Shown: one piece after another, positions 1-9,336 of the stretch
Numbering within the stretch: position 1 is the stretch's first letter
Layout of the letters: every line of letters begins with the position of its first letter
Assembly (NCBI GenBank): GCA_035479875.1
Contig: DATIIH010000012.1
Location: 1 to 64,000 of the forward strand
Reading direction: 5' to 3'
From: PMNU01 sp035479875
Lineage (GTDB): Bacteria; Patescibacteriota; Saccharimonadia; Saccharimonadales; UBA4665
Length of the DNA: 64,000 nt
Translations under genes and position numbers: made by a program
The notes under the pieces: model-generated
Seen by the model: the letters and a program-made list of their open reading frames with translations, nothing else
Databases searched by the model: none
What the model was told of the DNA's origin: nothing

Positions 1-1235
1 GTATTGGTCGTGTCACTCTTGTTGCCCCCACCGGCTTTATGCTGCAACAAGCGCAGCTTAAGGTCTTTTAACGCATTGCAGAAGTATATAAAGGCCTCGT
101 ACGGCGTCTCGTACGGACTAAAGTAGGCGTGCACGTCACCATCGTTAAACCACTTGGTACACATGTAGTAAAAGTGGTCGGAGGTGGTGAGCTTGCGCCA
201 GTCGCCAATGAGGTCAACATCGCCGGTGTCGATAATCCGTTGCTCAAGCTCATATAGGGCGGTGATACTAGCGGACTGCATGCTGTTGCCGAGCCAGGCG
301 GATAGGTCGCGCTCAGTGTCGGCCCAGGTAACGGTGTAGGGCATGTCGACTCGGTCGGTGGGTTCAAAGTTATCTATCGCCTCGCTGACAGTCATAAAGG
401 TGTTGCCTTCGGTTTTGAGCCACTCATTAGGCAGGTGTTCCAAGAAGCCAAAGATGCCGGAGTCGTCCCATTGGTGCTCGCCGAATGTCTCGTAGTCCAT
501 GAATAGGTCAAAGTTGGTGGCCTCCGGGGTGCTGTTGAGCCAGTGGGTAAACTTGTCGGCTGTGAGCGGCCAGCCTTCCCAGTTGTGGTCGCCAAAACGG
601 AAAGCGATGTCGTCACTGAGCTTGTAATTCTTCATAAGTAAGCGGATTTTTTTGGTGTAGGTGGGCTGATACACAAAGTTAGGCGAGCGCCAGCCGAGCA
701 CTTTGTCCCAACCTTCGGCCAGGATACCTTTGTACCCGGCTTTGTCGGCCCAATAGGCAAGATCGTTGTTATAAGACAACTCGGTATTGCGAAACACCGC
801 CGGCGTTTGGCCAAAGAGTTCTTTGATCTTTTTGGCATGCATGTCTACTTGGCGTTCAAACTCGGCACGTGAGTAAAAGAATGCCAAGCTGTGGTAGTAC
901 GTCTCGCCAACGATTTCGACGCGGCCGGTGGCGCACAAATCTTTGAACGACTGCAGTGCTTCGGGCGCCCACGCCTCCAATTGCTCTAACACGGTGCCGG
1001 TGATGCTCAAGCTTAGGCGGAACTGCGGGTGGTCGTTGAGCATTTGCAGCAGGCGACGATTAGTCGGTATGTACGACTTTTCGGCGATTTTGTGGATGAT
1101 GCGTTCGTTGCTCGTGCGATCGTCGTAAGGGGCATCGAAGTAGCGGTGGTTAACGCCGGCGTCAAATATGGTGTAATGACGCACGCGGTATGGCTGGTGG
1201 ACGTGCAAGTACAGTACGATCGCTTTTTTGCTCAT
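1..1235 (-). CDS. GH57 alpha-amylase / 4-alpha-glucanotransferase, C-terminus outside window
   Basis: The gene runs off the left edge; 411 codons are visible. The N-terminus HVHQPYR (residues 11-17) is GH57 motif 1. FRNTEL (148-153) and FMDYETFGEHQW (245-256) match the family motifs holding the nucleophile and proton donor, so E152 and D247 are the expected catalytic pair. GH57 enzymes hydrolyse or transfer alpha-1,4-glucans in the cytoplasm. The ATG at 1235 overlaps the stop of the upstream glycosyltransferase (ATGA), implying translational coupling and a shared alpha-glucan (glycogen) pathway. Amylase and glucanotransferase cannot be told apart here. Confidence 0.9.
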   Translation of the reverse strand, partial: MSKKAIVLYLHVHQPYRVRHYTIFDAGVNHRYFDAPYDDRTSNERIIHKIAEKSYIPTNRRLLQMLNDHPQFRLSLSITGTVLEQLEAWAPEALQSFKDLCATGRVEIVGETYYHSLAFFYSRAEFERQVDMHAKKIKELFGQTPAVFRNTELSYNNDLAYWADKAGYKGILAEGWDKVLGWRSPNFVYQPTYTKKIRLLMKNYKLSDDIAFRFGDHNWEGWPLTADKFTHWLNSTPEATNFDLFMDYETFGEHQWDDSGIFGFLEHLPNEWLKTEGNTFMTVSEAIDNFEPTDRVDMPYTVTWADTERDLSAWLGNSMQSASITALYELEQRIIDTGDVDLIGDWRKLTTSDHFYYMCTKWFNDGDVHAYFSPYETPYEAFIYFCNALKDLKLRLLQHKAGGGNKSDTTN

Positions 1236-2437
1236 GCAGGTACCCCGCTGGTGTGTTCCGCATAAATGCGCATCATTTTATCGGCGGCATTTCCCCAGTT
1301 GAGACGACTATATTCCTGGTAGGAGTTTTGGTGCAGTGTGTCGCGCAGCGCATCGTTTTGCATAACAGCGGTGATTTGGTTGGCCATTTCTTTGATGTCC
1401 CAAAAGTCTACTTTGAGGCAGTTGCGCAGGACTTCCGCAACGCCCGATTGGTTGGTAATGAGCGCCGGTGTGCCATAACCGACCGCTTCGAGTGCCGTCA
1501 GCCCAAAGGGTTCAGAAACTGACGGCAACACGAAGAGGTCGGCAACGGCATACGCGTCGCGCCACGCCTTTCCACGTTGGAATCCGGCAAAGACAACATT
1601 TTTGGCGATGCCGAGATCAGCCGCCAAACTGAGTAATTCGAAATACTGTTCGCCGTTGCCTACTACAAGGAGTAGAGTTTTAGGCACGCGGGCGACAACT
1701 TCTTTCATGGCGTACAGCAGATTAGGCAAGCCTTTTTGGACGGTCAGGCGTGCAACTGCCGTGATGATGCGGTAACCTTGGGCGTGCATAGCACTTAGGT
1801 AGCGATAGGTATTGTCGTTGTCTAGCGGCGTGAGGTCGTTGGGCTCAATGCTGTTATGCACTACCTCGATCTTGTCGGCGGGAATGCCATAGTCGTCGGC
1901 TATCATGTCTTTGGTGTGCTGGCTGACGGCAACAACACGGTCGGCTAACATGCAGGCTGTGGCTTCGATCTCGCGGCACAAGGGGTTACCGGCATCGCCG
2001 CCGGCGCGGTCACGTTCTATAGAGTGTAAGTGCACAACGATCGGGCAACCGCTAGCCTCTTTAATGCGCATGGCGGCGCGAAATGTTAGCCAGTCGTGAG
2101 CGTGGACAACGTCGAACTCGCGTTCTTGGGCCATTTGGGCTACAGCCTCTTCGTACATGCGCACCTGCGAATACAGATCGTGTGTCTCGAAGTGACCGTC
2201 GTGAAAGATATACTTGTAACTGGCGTAGGCGATGCCGCTTTTAAGGACTTCCGTGACACCTTGCGGATGCGCGGCTGTGACTTTCATGAAATCGATGCCA
2301 TGGTCTGCTTGGTAGGGGAGAGTAAACTCGATATCAGCACCCTGTCTAGCGAGCTCCTTACAGAGCTGGTAACATACCACGCCAAGGCCGCCGCTATTGT
2401 GAGGTGGTAGCTCCCACCCGAGCATCAAGATCCGCAC
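1232..2437 (-). CDS. Glycosyltransferase GT4 family, glycogen-synthase-like
   Basis: 401 residues. The N-terminus RILMLGWELPPHNSGGLG has the GGLG loop of glycogen/starch-synthase-like enzymes. The C-terminal half has the nucleotide-sugar E-x7-E motif in EPFGLTALEAVGYGTP (about 310-325). Probably transfers glucosyl units from a nucleotide sugar to an alpha-glucan in the cytoplasm; the coupled GH57 gene supports this. The start is a GTG at 2437 with GAGGG four bases upstream. TATAAT (2480-2475) lies a short leader away. It could be another GT4 enzyme, but the GH57 pairing favours a glycogen role. Confidence 0.85.
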   Translation of the reverse strand: MRILMLGWELPPHNSGGLGVVCYQLCKELARQGADIEFTLPYQADHGIDFMKVTAAHPQGVTEVLKSGIAYASYKYIFHDGHFETHDLYSQVRMYEEAVAQMAQEREFDVVHAHDWLTFRAAMRIKEASGCPIVVHLHSIERDRAGGDAGNPLCREIEATACMLADRVVAVSQHTKDMIADDYGIPADKIEVVHNSIEPNDLTPLDNDNTYRYLSAMHAQGYRIITAVARLTVQKGLPNLLYAMKEVVARVPKTLLLVVGNGEQYFELLSLAADLGIAKNVVFAGFQRGKAWRDAYAVADLFVLPSVSEPFGLTALEAVGYGTPALITNQSGVAEVLRNCLKVDFWDIKEMANQITAVMQNDALRDTLHQNSYQEYSRLNWGNAADKMMRIYAEHTSGVPA

Positions 2438-2537
2438 GTAACCCTCTGTCTTCTTCTTATGCTTTTCTGAAATTATTATAAGTCACAACGCACGCTAAGC
2501 ACAAACGTTTTTGTGAAATTATTTGCACTTTCTCACA

Positions 2538-3722
2538 TTATCCCATTAAACGGGCGAGCGCAATCTGAAAAGCTGCTTCTTTATAGCTGGATGTTTGCTT
2601 GTGTGCGCGGGCAAGCATGGCTTGGGCGGCAGGCACTAGAATGTCGGCTAATTTTTGGTTAACGTATTCTACACTCCAGTGCTCACCGGCTAGGTTTTGT
2701 TGCCACTCTAAGTACGAGACAATCACGCCGCCGGCGTTGGCGATAATATCAGGCAGAATACTGATATGGCGCCCCAGAAGCTTAGCTTCGGCGTCACTGG
2801 TAATTGGTCCGTTGGCTAGCTCGACAATGATTTTAGCTTGCACCTGTGCTTCGTTTACCTCAGTAACGGCGTCTTCGAGCGCTGCGAGTACAAGTATGTC
2901 GGCTTTGACGCCAAATATGGCGTCGCTTGGCAGCTGCTCGCTGCCCTTATAAGCGTTTAGGTCTGTCACTTTGGTTGGGTCTATGCCGTTTTCGTCCAAC
3001 ACCGTTTGTTTGCTGTTGGCCGCGGCTATCACTTTGATTTGCGGATATAACTCGTGGAGCGTCTTGGCAAAAAAGTAACCGACATTGCCGTAACCCTGGA
3101 GTGCGATAGTGAGTGGCACACCAGACAAACCTTTATACCTGAGGCATTCGGCTAACACCAGCACACCTCCGCGTCCGGTAGCTGCCTCGCGCCCTTCAGA
3201 ACCACCACCAGCCATCGATTTGCCCGTAAAGCTCCCGGGATCTTTATGGCCCACCGTTTTTTCGTATTCGTCCACCATCCAATCGATAATTTTGCCGTTG
3301 GTGTTAACGTCTGGTGCCGGAATATCTTTGTCGGAGCCGATGTACGGTGCCAGCTGGCGAGCGTAGTCGCGGCTGAGCTCTTCGATTTCGGCCTCGCCGA
3401 GTGCGCGCGGGTCAACTACGACGCCGCCTTTGCCGCCGCCTAGGCTCAAGCCTACGGCTGCGGTTTTAAGACTCATGAGTGTAGCGAGCGCACGAACTTC
3501 ATCTAATGAAACGTTGGGGTGGAAACGAATGCCGCCTTTGTGCGGCCCAAGCTTGTTGCTGTGTTGCACGCGGTAGGCAGGATACCTTTTGCCGCCAGCC
3601 GAGACTTCGAACACGTGCTCGCGCTCTGGCTTGAGCAAGGCCTGTATGGCTTTATCGCTATAACCCAACTCCTTAGCTGCGTTTGTAATGGCGGCCTGAG
3701 CCGTAGCAAGCATAGTATTCAT
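2538..3722 (-). CDS. gdhA: Glutamate dehydrogenase (Glu/Leu/Phe/Val family)
   Basis: 394 residues from the preferred ATG at 3722, which has AGAGGG five bases upstream; an in-frame ATG at 3740 would add six residues but has no such site. GPHKGGIRFHP and the glycine-rich GGGKGG are the substrate-binding and catalytic lysine motifs, and GYGNVG is the Rossmann NAD(P) loop. The enzyme interconverts glutamate with 2-oxoglutarate and ammonia. Length is normal for the short hexameric class. A branched-chain amino-acid dehydrogenase is less likely. Cofactor preference cannot be read from sequence alone. Confidence 0.9.
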   Translation of the reverse strand: MNTMLATAQAAITNAAKELGYSDKAIQALLKPEREHVFEVSAGGKRYPAYRVQHSNKLGPHKGGIRFHPNVSLDEVRALATLMSLKTAAVGLSLGGGKGGVVVDPRALGEAEIEELSRDYARQLAPYIGSDKDIPAPDVNTNGKIIDWMVDEYEKTVGHKDPGSFTGKSMAGGGSEGREAATGRGGVLVLAECLRYKGLSGVPLTIALQGYGNVGYFFAKTLHELYPQIKVIAAANSKQTVLDENGIDPTKVTDLNAYKGSEQLPSDAIFGVKADILVLAALEDAVTEVNEAQVQAKIIVELANGPITSDAEAKLLGRHISILPDIIANAGGVIVSYLEWQQNLAGEHWSVEYVNQKLADILVPAAQAMLARAHKQTSSYKEAAFQIALARLMG

Positions 3723-3770
3723 GGCGTCCCTCTTTACCATTCTTACTATACTCGGTTAAAGGCGTTGTGT

Positions 3771-4241
3771 TTAGTGGTAGTGCTTGGCAAAGTAGGTGCG
3801 CAGTTTTTCGGCAAACTGGGCACGAATCTTTGGATCTACTGTGTCGATTTTGCCGGAGTTGTGATAGAAGCCGTCGTTGACGTAGCGTGGGTAGACATGT
3901 ACGTGCAGGTGCCACACAAGTTGGTCGCCGGCCGGCTCGTTGTGTTGACGGGTAGACGTGCCGTCGCAACCGTATACTTCGCGGATCGCGACGGCGACTT
4001 TTTTGACCAAGCGGTACGTCTCGCTGAGTGCGGTATCCGAAATCATGTATATGTTCTCGTAGTGCAGGTTAGGGATTACTATCACCGAGCCTGGGTTGTG
4101 GCTCCACCAGCGAGGCCCAACAAAAGCAGTAGCAAAGTCATTTTGATAGATGATATCAGATGACCTGTTAACACCATCGTCTTTGCCGGCCAAAAATACG
4201 CAAAAAGGGCACACGTAACCATCGGGCGCGTGAGTAAACAT
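3771..4241 (-). CDS. HIT family nucleotide hydrolase/transferase
   Basis: 156 residues. WHLHVHVYPRY is the histidine triad HxHxH motif near residue 115. An early CPFC pair (about 11-14) resembles the zinc-binding N-terminus of Hint-type members. HIT proteins cleave nucleotide phosphoramidates or dinucleoside polyphosphates. The start is a probable leaderless ATG: TACAAT (complement of 4248-4253) ends six bases before it and there is no Shine-Dalgarno. The next upstream gene has its own promoter. Confidence 0.88.
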   Translation of the reverse strand: MFTHAPDGYVCPFCVFLAGKDDGVNRSSDIIYQNDFATAFVGPRWWSHNPGSVIVIPNLHYENIYMISDTALSETYRLVKKVAVAIREVYGCDGTSTRQHNEPAGDQLVWHLHVHVYPRYVNDGFYHNSGKIDTVDPKIRAQFAEKLRTYFAKHYH

Positions 4242-4288
4242 AAACGTATTGTACGTGATGCACCGCTGAAAACGAAAGGCGCTCTTGA

Positions 4289-4888
4289 CTAAATAGCGAG
4301 CTGATACTTGTCGCGCATCGTTGTTACAAACGAGCTATAGTCGGTGTAAGATTCCGCTTTGATACCGCTAGCAAGTGCGCCGTCGATGTTTCGTTGGTCG
4401 TCCTCCCAGAGGAGCGTCTGGCCTTTGCTAGCATGCATATCGTCAACAATGTGCGTGTAAAATGCAGTGTCCGGCTTTTTAAGCCCCACATGCGCCGAGG
4501 AATAAATTTTATCGAAGGCGCCGTCGAAGCCCATGTGCTCAAGCATATACTGAGTGCGGTATTTTTCTTGATTGGTTGCCAACACGACAGGTACGCCGGA
4601 AGCCCGTAACTTGCGGATGTAGCCCATAAGATCCTCGTTTATGCCATGCTCGGTCTTAAACCAATACTCTAAAAGCTCATCGGCCGTGCCTTTCCAACCA
4701 AATGAGGCGAGGTAAGGGCCAATGGCCTCTTTGAGATCGGCTTGCCCTACTAGGCATTCTTGGAATTTGGTGGTAAAAAACTCTTTCTCCTTGGCGAGGT
4801 CTACGTCGTAATCGCGGTGCAGAGCATCGGAAAATTTGTCACCGTTAATGAGTACACCGTCGGCATCCATAATAATGAGGGAAATCAT
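4289..4888 (-). CDS. HAD superfamily hydrolase
   Basis: 199 residues. Motif I is MDADGVL (residues 7-13; the aspartates are the nucleophile and acid/base), motif II LATNQ, motif III the lysine of LKKPD, and motif IV WEDD. The helical cap after motif I makes it a subclass I phosphatase of the phosphoglycolate-phosphatase/epoxide-hydrolase type. The substrate is unknown. TATACT (complement of 4895-4900) ends six bases before the ATG, with no Shine-Dalgarno, so the message may be leaderless. Confidence 0.88.
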   Translation of the reverse strand: MISLIIMDADGVLINGDKFSDALHRDYDVDLAKEKEFFTTKFQECLVGQADLKEAIGPYLASFGWKGTADELLEYWFKTEHGINEDLMGYIRKLRASGVPVVLATNQEKYRTQYMLEHMGFDGAFDKIYSSAHVGLKKPDTAFYTHIVDDMHASKGQTLLWEDDQRNIDGALASGIKAESYTDYSSFVTTMRDKYQLAI

Positions 4889-4911
4889 TCCCTGAGTATA
4901 GCAAAGACGGG

Positions 4912-5154
4912 TTAGGCGGTTTTCTTCTCGAGACGTTTGATGCGACGCTCGTGGTTTTTGAGGCGGGCCTCGGTGTCTTCGTTGGCGTTATCGATTGCAT
5001 CGGCGACGGCCGCCGACAGACTGTCTATTTTTCGGTCAAGCCGGTCTAACTGATTCTCTATATGTTTCGTGATGGCTTGCTTTAGCTCAACAGTCTCCTG
5101 CTTAAAAGTGGCGGAGATAAATTGTTTTAAGTCGGTGACAGTGCCTTCGTCCAT
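4912..5154 (-). CDS. Small coiled-coil protein, function unknown
   Basis: 80 residues, highly charged, almost entirely predicted heptad helix from residue 6 to the end (DRLDRKIDSLSAAVADAID, RLKNHERRIKRLEKK). No signal peptide or membrane segment. Upstream, TAGGATACTAGT precedes the ATG and could act as a -10 box or as an AGGA ribosome site. The size suggests an oligomerising scaffold or regulator, but nothing identifies a partner. Confidence 0.7.
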   Translation of the reverse strand: MDEGTVTDLKQFISATFKQETVELKQAITKHIENQLDRLDRKIDSLSAAVADAIDNANEDTEARLKNHERRIKRLEKKTA

Positions 5155-5279
5155 ACTAGTATCCTATCATTTTACGCTTACGATTGCCGCAAAATAGTGC
5201 GCTACGCTGCCTTAAAATGCAAACGTGAACGTTAATACTTCGCGCGAAGGACTGCCTAAGGATATCGTCGATATGCGGG

Positions 5280-5657
5280 TTACATTGGGGTGCTAACGCA
5301 AATCCAGTTGCCAGCAGGGTCTTTAAACCAAGCGGCGTCGCCCATCTCTGGGTCGCTCATGATTCCGTCTTCGTTAGTGCCCTCGATCTTTTCGACCTGT
5401 ATACCTTTGGTAGCCAGTTCTTTAACAGCGGCGGCTACGTCGCTTACCTCTATGCCAAGCACGGTTGAGTCCCAAGCCTTGTGGTCGGGTTTGGGGTAGA
5501 CATTTATTTTGGTGCCGGTGCCGCTCACGAGCACCATGCCCCACTCGGACTCTTTGTCTACGCTAAAGCCCAATTTATCGACGTAAAAGCTCTTGGCTAC
5601 GGCCAGGTCGTTGACGCTAAAGTTTGCGTGTGTGTCGTTTTGTCCTAACATAGTCAC
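5280..5657 (-). CDS. VOC (glyoxalase/bleomycin-resistance) family protein
   Basis: 125 residues with the paired beta-alpha-beta-beta-beta units of the VOC fold. NFSVNDLAVAKSFYVDKLGF opens the first unit and DPAGNWICV closes the second. VOC proteins include metal-dependent lyases, dioxygenases and drug-binding proteins; the substrate is unknown. AGGGGGTG lies four bases before the ATG, a strong Shine-Dalgarno, so this gene is not leaderless. Confidence 0.85.
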   Translation of the reverse strand: MTMLGQNDTHANFSVNDLAVAKSFYVDKLGFSVDKESEWGMVLVSGTGTKINVYPKPDHKAWDSTVLGIEVSDVAAAVKELATKGIQVEKIEGTNEDGIMSDPEMGDAAWFKDPAGNWICVSTPM

Positions 5658-5710
5658 CCCCTAATTTATAACTGGCAGTATACGCCTTTTACTCGTCGGG
5701 GTCAGTAAAG

Positions 5711-7600
5711 TTATGCTTTAGGTTCCTCGGAGTCGCCGTCCTCGGGTCTGTGTCTGGCGATCCTAGAGGTCAGCGCGCCCAAGGCGGTAGTGGCGACACT
5801 CCTGGCTCTCTCGCCCGGCGTCGGTCGGTGGCCTATCCTATCTATGAGTGTGGCCCATGCATTATGGATCTCTACGGCACTAGCCGGCAAATCAGTTCCG
5901 TCAAGGGAGAGACCGGAGCGTTCTGCGCGCCTGGCGAGCAGCATGCGCAAGCGTACGTTTGGCGGGGTGCCAGCGAAGTTGTTGAGCTCGAGGCGCCGGT
6001 ATTCGTACAGTCTATTAAAGAGGCCTTGGTCAATAATCCTGCCGTTCTTCATGAGTGGCTCGCCAAAGCGACGCTCTAGGTCGGTGACTGTGGAGCGCCG
6101 ATCGGCGAGCTCAAACGCCCACGCGGGCGGGTCGTTGGGCAATAAACCTTCTAGTGATACTTGCATCGCGCCAAGACGGTCCTGGCCGTGCTGCCCGGTG
6201 ATAGCGACTAAGTCTCCAAACGATGCACGATATGCATCGATCCGGCCAAAGGCTTGCCCACTGATCATGGCGAGGGCTATGCGCTGCTGACGGTGGTCGG
6301 GGGAGCCCTGGAAGAGTCCGACTGCCGCACAAACAGCAGCCAGTTCGGCAACACTCATATTACTTGGAATGGATCTCAACGTTTCTTTTACTCTGTCCAT
6401 AACGCCACCACCGCTAGGGAGCCCGGCTGCTAGCGCGTGGTAGCGGACTGTGGCTCGCGGCACGTCGCTCGTTAGAGATTCGCGTGTGAGTAGAGGATGA
6501 GCAGCATTATGCTGCGCTACGACATCCCGAGCGCGTTTTATATTGTGCGTCCCTCTGGCGATTGCTCCTCGATAACGAGCGCCGGGGCGACCTCGTTCAT
6601 ACTCGGCACGCGCGGCCGGAGTTCTAGGTATATGTTCAGCAAGGGCAAGTCGGGCGACCGTTTGTGGTGATCGGTACTTGGCAACGACTTTCTCTGCAAC
6701 CCCGGCCACGGCGCTAGCAGATGCTGGGCGGTCTAGCGCGAAGTTCAAAACACCAATCGCGTCAGTGCTAGCTCGCGTGCCTTCGAGCCACATATGATAT
6801 TGAGCGTCGTGGCTCGTCTCGCTCGCGGGCAGGCCGTGCTGCAAAACATACACGCCGGCTCGTGGCCCCCATTCTCGTATATAATCGAGGGCATGACAAG
6901 CCTTGGCAGATAACTGGCCGTCCAATTCATTGCGGTGATTTGCAATGATACTTACGATCCGCCAGGGCATCGACGGGCGGACTCCGCCTAACTCGGCATA
7001 TGCGTTCAAAGACGGGTATCCATGGAGTCCTGGGTGTCGGGCCTTGACATCTGCGGCAACGTCGTGTAGCAGCCCGGCCAAACTACCGGCGTGCGCCTCG
7101 TACAATCCTTTTGTGGCCAGTACGCCGAAACCACTAAAGGCGGTAGGATTCGCAGGATGGTAGGTTGTAAGGTGCAGCCAGCCAGGCCATGTGTGGGTAA
7201 GGCCCTGTACCATTACATTGTTCATGACTCCTGCCGCAACGTTGCCCTCTACGGCGAGAGCATCGAGGCGCAGACGCTTAGCTGTCGCAGCGGCCTCCTC
7301 GGCTGCTCGCTTGGCGCGCTCGTATTCCGTGGGGTCCATCATCCTTTTTGGCTTCTCGACGACTTCGGGTATCAGAAGTTTAGGGTCGCCAAACAGAACG
7401 GAACCTTCTGCTGGCAACATTACCGGGATGCGGCTGCTCAAGGCGCCGATACGTACCAGGCCAGGGGGGCCAAGAGTGCGTTCGGCGGCGGTCTCGTACA
7501 TCATGGTGCTAAATGCCGCTTCTGCCTCTTCTAGAGGATTGGGCACGATGGCACCAGCCAGTCGATCGCCACCGCCGAGTTGTTCATGTATTGCAGTCAT
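5711..7600 (-). CDS. Large orphan protein (629 aa), function unknown
   Basis: I do not recognise this protein. It has no signal peptide or membrane segment, is rich in Ala and Arg, and appears mostly helical. A charged helical stretch (about residues 85-115, ERAKRAAEEAAATAKRLR) is followed by a region with HTWPGWLHLTTYHP and LAGLLHDVAADVKARHPGLHG, whose His/Asp pairs could be metal ligands but match no family I can name. The C-terminus is Arg-rich then acidic. TATAAT (complement of 7631-7636) lies about 30 bases before the ATG. Confidence 0.75.
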   Translation of the reverse strand: MTAIHEQLGGGDRLAGAIVPNPLEEAEAAFSTMMYETAAERTLGPPGLVRIGALSSRIPVMLPAEGSVLFGDPKLLIPEVVEKPKRMMDPTEYERAKRAAEEAAATAKRLRLDALAVEGNVAAGVMNNVMVQGLTHTWPGWLHLTTYHPANPTAFSGFGVLATKGLYEAHAGSLAGLLHDVAADVKARHPGLHGYPSLNAYAELGGVRPSMPWRIVSIIANHRNELDGQLSAKACHALDYIREWGPRAGVYVLQHGLPASETSHDAQYHMWLEGTRASTDAIGVLNFALDRPASASAVAGVAEKVVAKYRSPQTVARLALAEHIPRTPAARAEYERGRPGARYRGAIARGTHNIKRARDVVAQHNAAHPLLTRESLTSDVPRATVRYHALAAGLPSGGGVMDRVKETLRSIPSNMSVAELAAVCAAVGLFQGSPDHRQQRIALAMISGQAFGRIDAYRASFGDLVAITGQHGQDRLGAMQVSLEGLLPNDPPAWAFELADRRSTVTDLERRFGEPLMKNGRIIDQGLFNRLYEYRRLELNNFAGTPPNVRLRMLLARRAERSGLSLDGTDLPASAVEIHNAWATLIDRIGHRPTPGERARSVATTALGALTSRIARHRPEDGDSEEPKA

Positions 7601-7774
7601 AGCTCTGTCGATGATTAAGAGTAGTCGTCATTATATCACAACGTTTAGCCGTTCTGTCCAAGTTGTAGGATAATAAAATTGCTCGTCCAATATTGGTGAT
7701 TCTGATACTATTACTGTAGTGTTTTTTAGCAGCTTGTTACGCAGCAGTACTTACAAATCATAGGAGTCCAGGCA

Positions 7775-8392
7775 ATGGAATTTGACCCCCAGCAACAGCA
7801 ACAACAACCACATCAACAGCCAGCTTATCACCAACAACCGTATCACCAGCCTCAGCCGCAACCTATATGGCAGCCACCTGTGCCCGAGCAAGTCGCACAG
7901 CCGCAAGCAGAACCCGTAGATCGACAGAGCCTCAGGCCGATGCCCGTCGTTAGGGTCTTGAGCCCGATGGGTGTTGAGTACGTCTTCCTGACCGTCACAT
8001 TGTTTATCGGTGCGGGCTCGCTGATGGGTACGCTGCTCCTGCTGGTAAACGGCGCTACCGAGTTTTCGGCTTTGTCGTTCCCGGTGGCAGCGCTGATAGT
8101 TTGCGTGCCGCTTTTTGCGTTCCTCTTCTTGCGCCTCAAAAAGATGGAAGTACGCGATCCTAGCCTGCGATTTGATGCGTCTAAGCGGCGATCTACGCAG
8201 TTCACCCAAATTGTGGCGTTTATCGTTAGCATATTCACGCTTATCGGCCTAGTCTTTACCCTATTCGCCAAAATGGGCGGCGACAGCACTGTGTCGATTG
8301 GTAAGGCGTTGCTTGATACGCTCTGCGTCCTGGTTGTAGCCGGCGGCGTGCTCGCCTATTACTGGCTTGATGAACACAAGAGCCGACGGTAG
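7775..8392 (+). CDS. Membrane protein with Gln/Pro-rich N-terminus
   Basis: 205 residues. Residues 1-50 are low-complexity Gln/Pro/His. At least four hydrophobic segments follow: about 73-97, 103-120, 145-168 and 180-198. The tail HKSRR is basic and probably cytoplasmic. AGGAG lies eight bases before the ATG. The next gene starts eight bases after the stop, so the two are probably co-transcribed and may act at the same envelope site. Function unknown. Confidence 0.75.
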   Translation: MEFDPQQQQQQPHQQPAYHQQPYHQPQPQPIWQPPVPEQVAQPQAEPVDRQSLRPMPVVRVLSPMGVEYVFLTVTLFIGAGSLMGTLLLLVNGATEFSALSFPVAALIVCVPLFAFLFLRLKKMEVRDPSLRFDASKRRSTQFTQIVAFIVSIFTLIGLVFTLFAKMGGDSTVSIGKALLDTLCVLVVAGGVLAYYWLDEHKSRR

Positions 8393-8400
8393 GCGAACAT

Positions 8401-9186
8401 ATGAGACCACAACTCTTTAAATACAAGGTAGGTTTGGGAATCATCGGCGTCTTCGTGCTTGTAATGGCTGTCTTTGTGCTGCTGCAGGCTGACAATGCCA
8501 AGAAAGACATCGCAACAGATAAAGCGGCAAACGACATTGCGCAAAAACTCAACGACTACGTAGACACCCAACAGACTATTCCGGAATCGCTCGACACTGC
8601 AGGCATCAAAGATGTGCCCGACACCATCACATACCAAAGGTTGTCCGACAGCAGTTATAAGTTTTGCGTCAAGTATAAGTCAGCGAGCACTGGCCTCGAT
8701 TCCACTACGCTGTTACAGGCCGCTACCAGCTTTGACACTACAGGCAGCGGTTTTACTGACTCATCTCAGCCTGACCCAGTCTCTAATCCCAGCAGCTTAT
8801 ATATCTCTGCCAACCACAAAAAAGGTGCCAATTGTCAAACTGTAGAGCCATACAATTACGGTTACGGCATGTACCCAACAGGGGGTGGGGGCACGAATTC
8901 AACCGGTACGTCTGCGTCTACGGCGCAATATTGCAACACCGATTTTCTTTACGACCTGACCGTTGTCGACGTTAACGCTATTACGCCACCGAGCGGCGGT
9001 GCCAAGGGCAGCATCACCGTAGCAACGTATCCCGCGGCAAAGACATTCGACGTTTCCCCCAGCGTAAAAGTGCTCGACACAGACTGTAAGCCGCTATCTA
9101 TAAGCGATATCCAAGTTGGTGGCGCGGTTGATATCCATTCCGACACGAGTGACGGCCCCGTAACGACAATCATCAAAGAATTTTAA
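8401..9186 (+). CDS. Membrane-anchored secreted protein, possibly pseudopilin-like
   Basis: 261 residues. One hydrophobic segment (12-30) follows a basic start, then an extracytoplasmic domain. The layout after the anchor (DIAQKLNDYVDTQQTIPESL, then SYKFCVKYKS) recalls the globular part of CPR type IV pilin-like proteins, but the pilin cleavage motif is absent, so this is only a resemblance. Four cysteines could form disulfides; a Gly/Thr/Ser linker lies near residues 160-178. Likely in an operon with the preceding membrane protein. Confidence 0.65.
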   Translation: MRPQLFKYKVGLGIIGVFVLVMAVFVLLQADNAKKDIATDKAANDIAQKLNDYVDTQQTIPESLDTAGIKDVPDTITYQRLSDSSYKFCVKYKSASTGLDSTTLLQAATSFDTTGSGFTDSSQPDPVSNPSSLYISANHKKGANCQTVEPYNYGYGMYPTGGGGTNSTGTSASTAQYCNTDFLYDLTVVDVNAITPPSGGAKGSITVATYPAAKTFDVSPSVKVLDTDCKPLSISDIQVGGAVDIHSDTSDGPVTTIIKEF

Positions 9187-9336
9187 GCGATCAGTCTCGT
9201 ATGTAAACCTCACATAAATCGGCTCAAACAGTGGGCTGTGGACTAAAATACTTGTTTTCTATGCCAAGTTCTATAGAATTGAGGTATTCTAAGTTGACCC
9301 ATCGCACATTGGAAGAGTTAAAAGAGCCCCACATAT

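Noticed and set aside
1029..2410. Several plus-strand ORFs opposite GH57 and GT4
   Set aside because: Antisense shadows of well-supported genes, without promoters or recognisable motifs.
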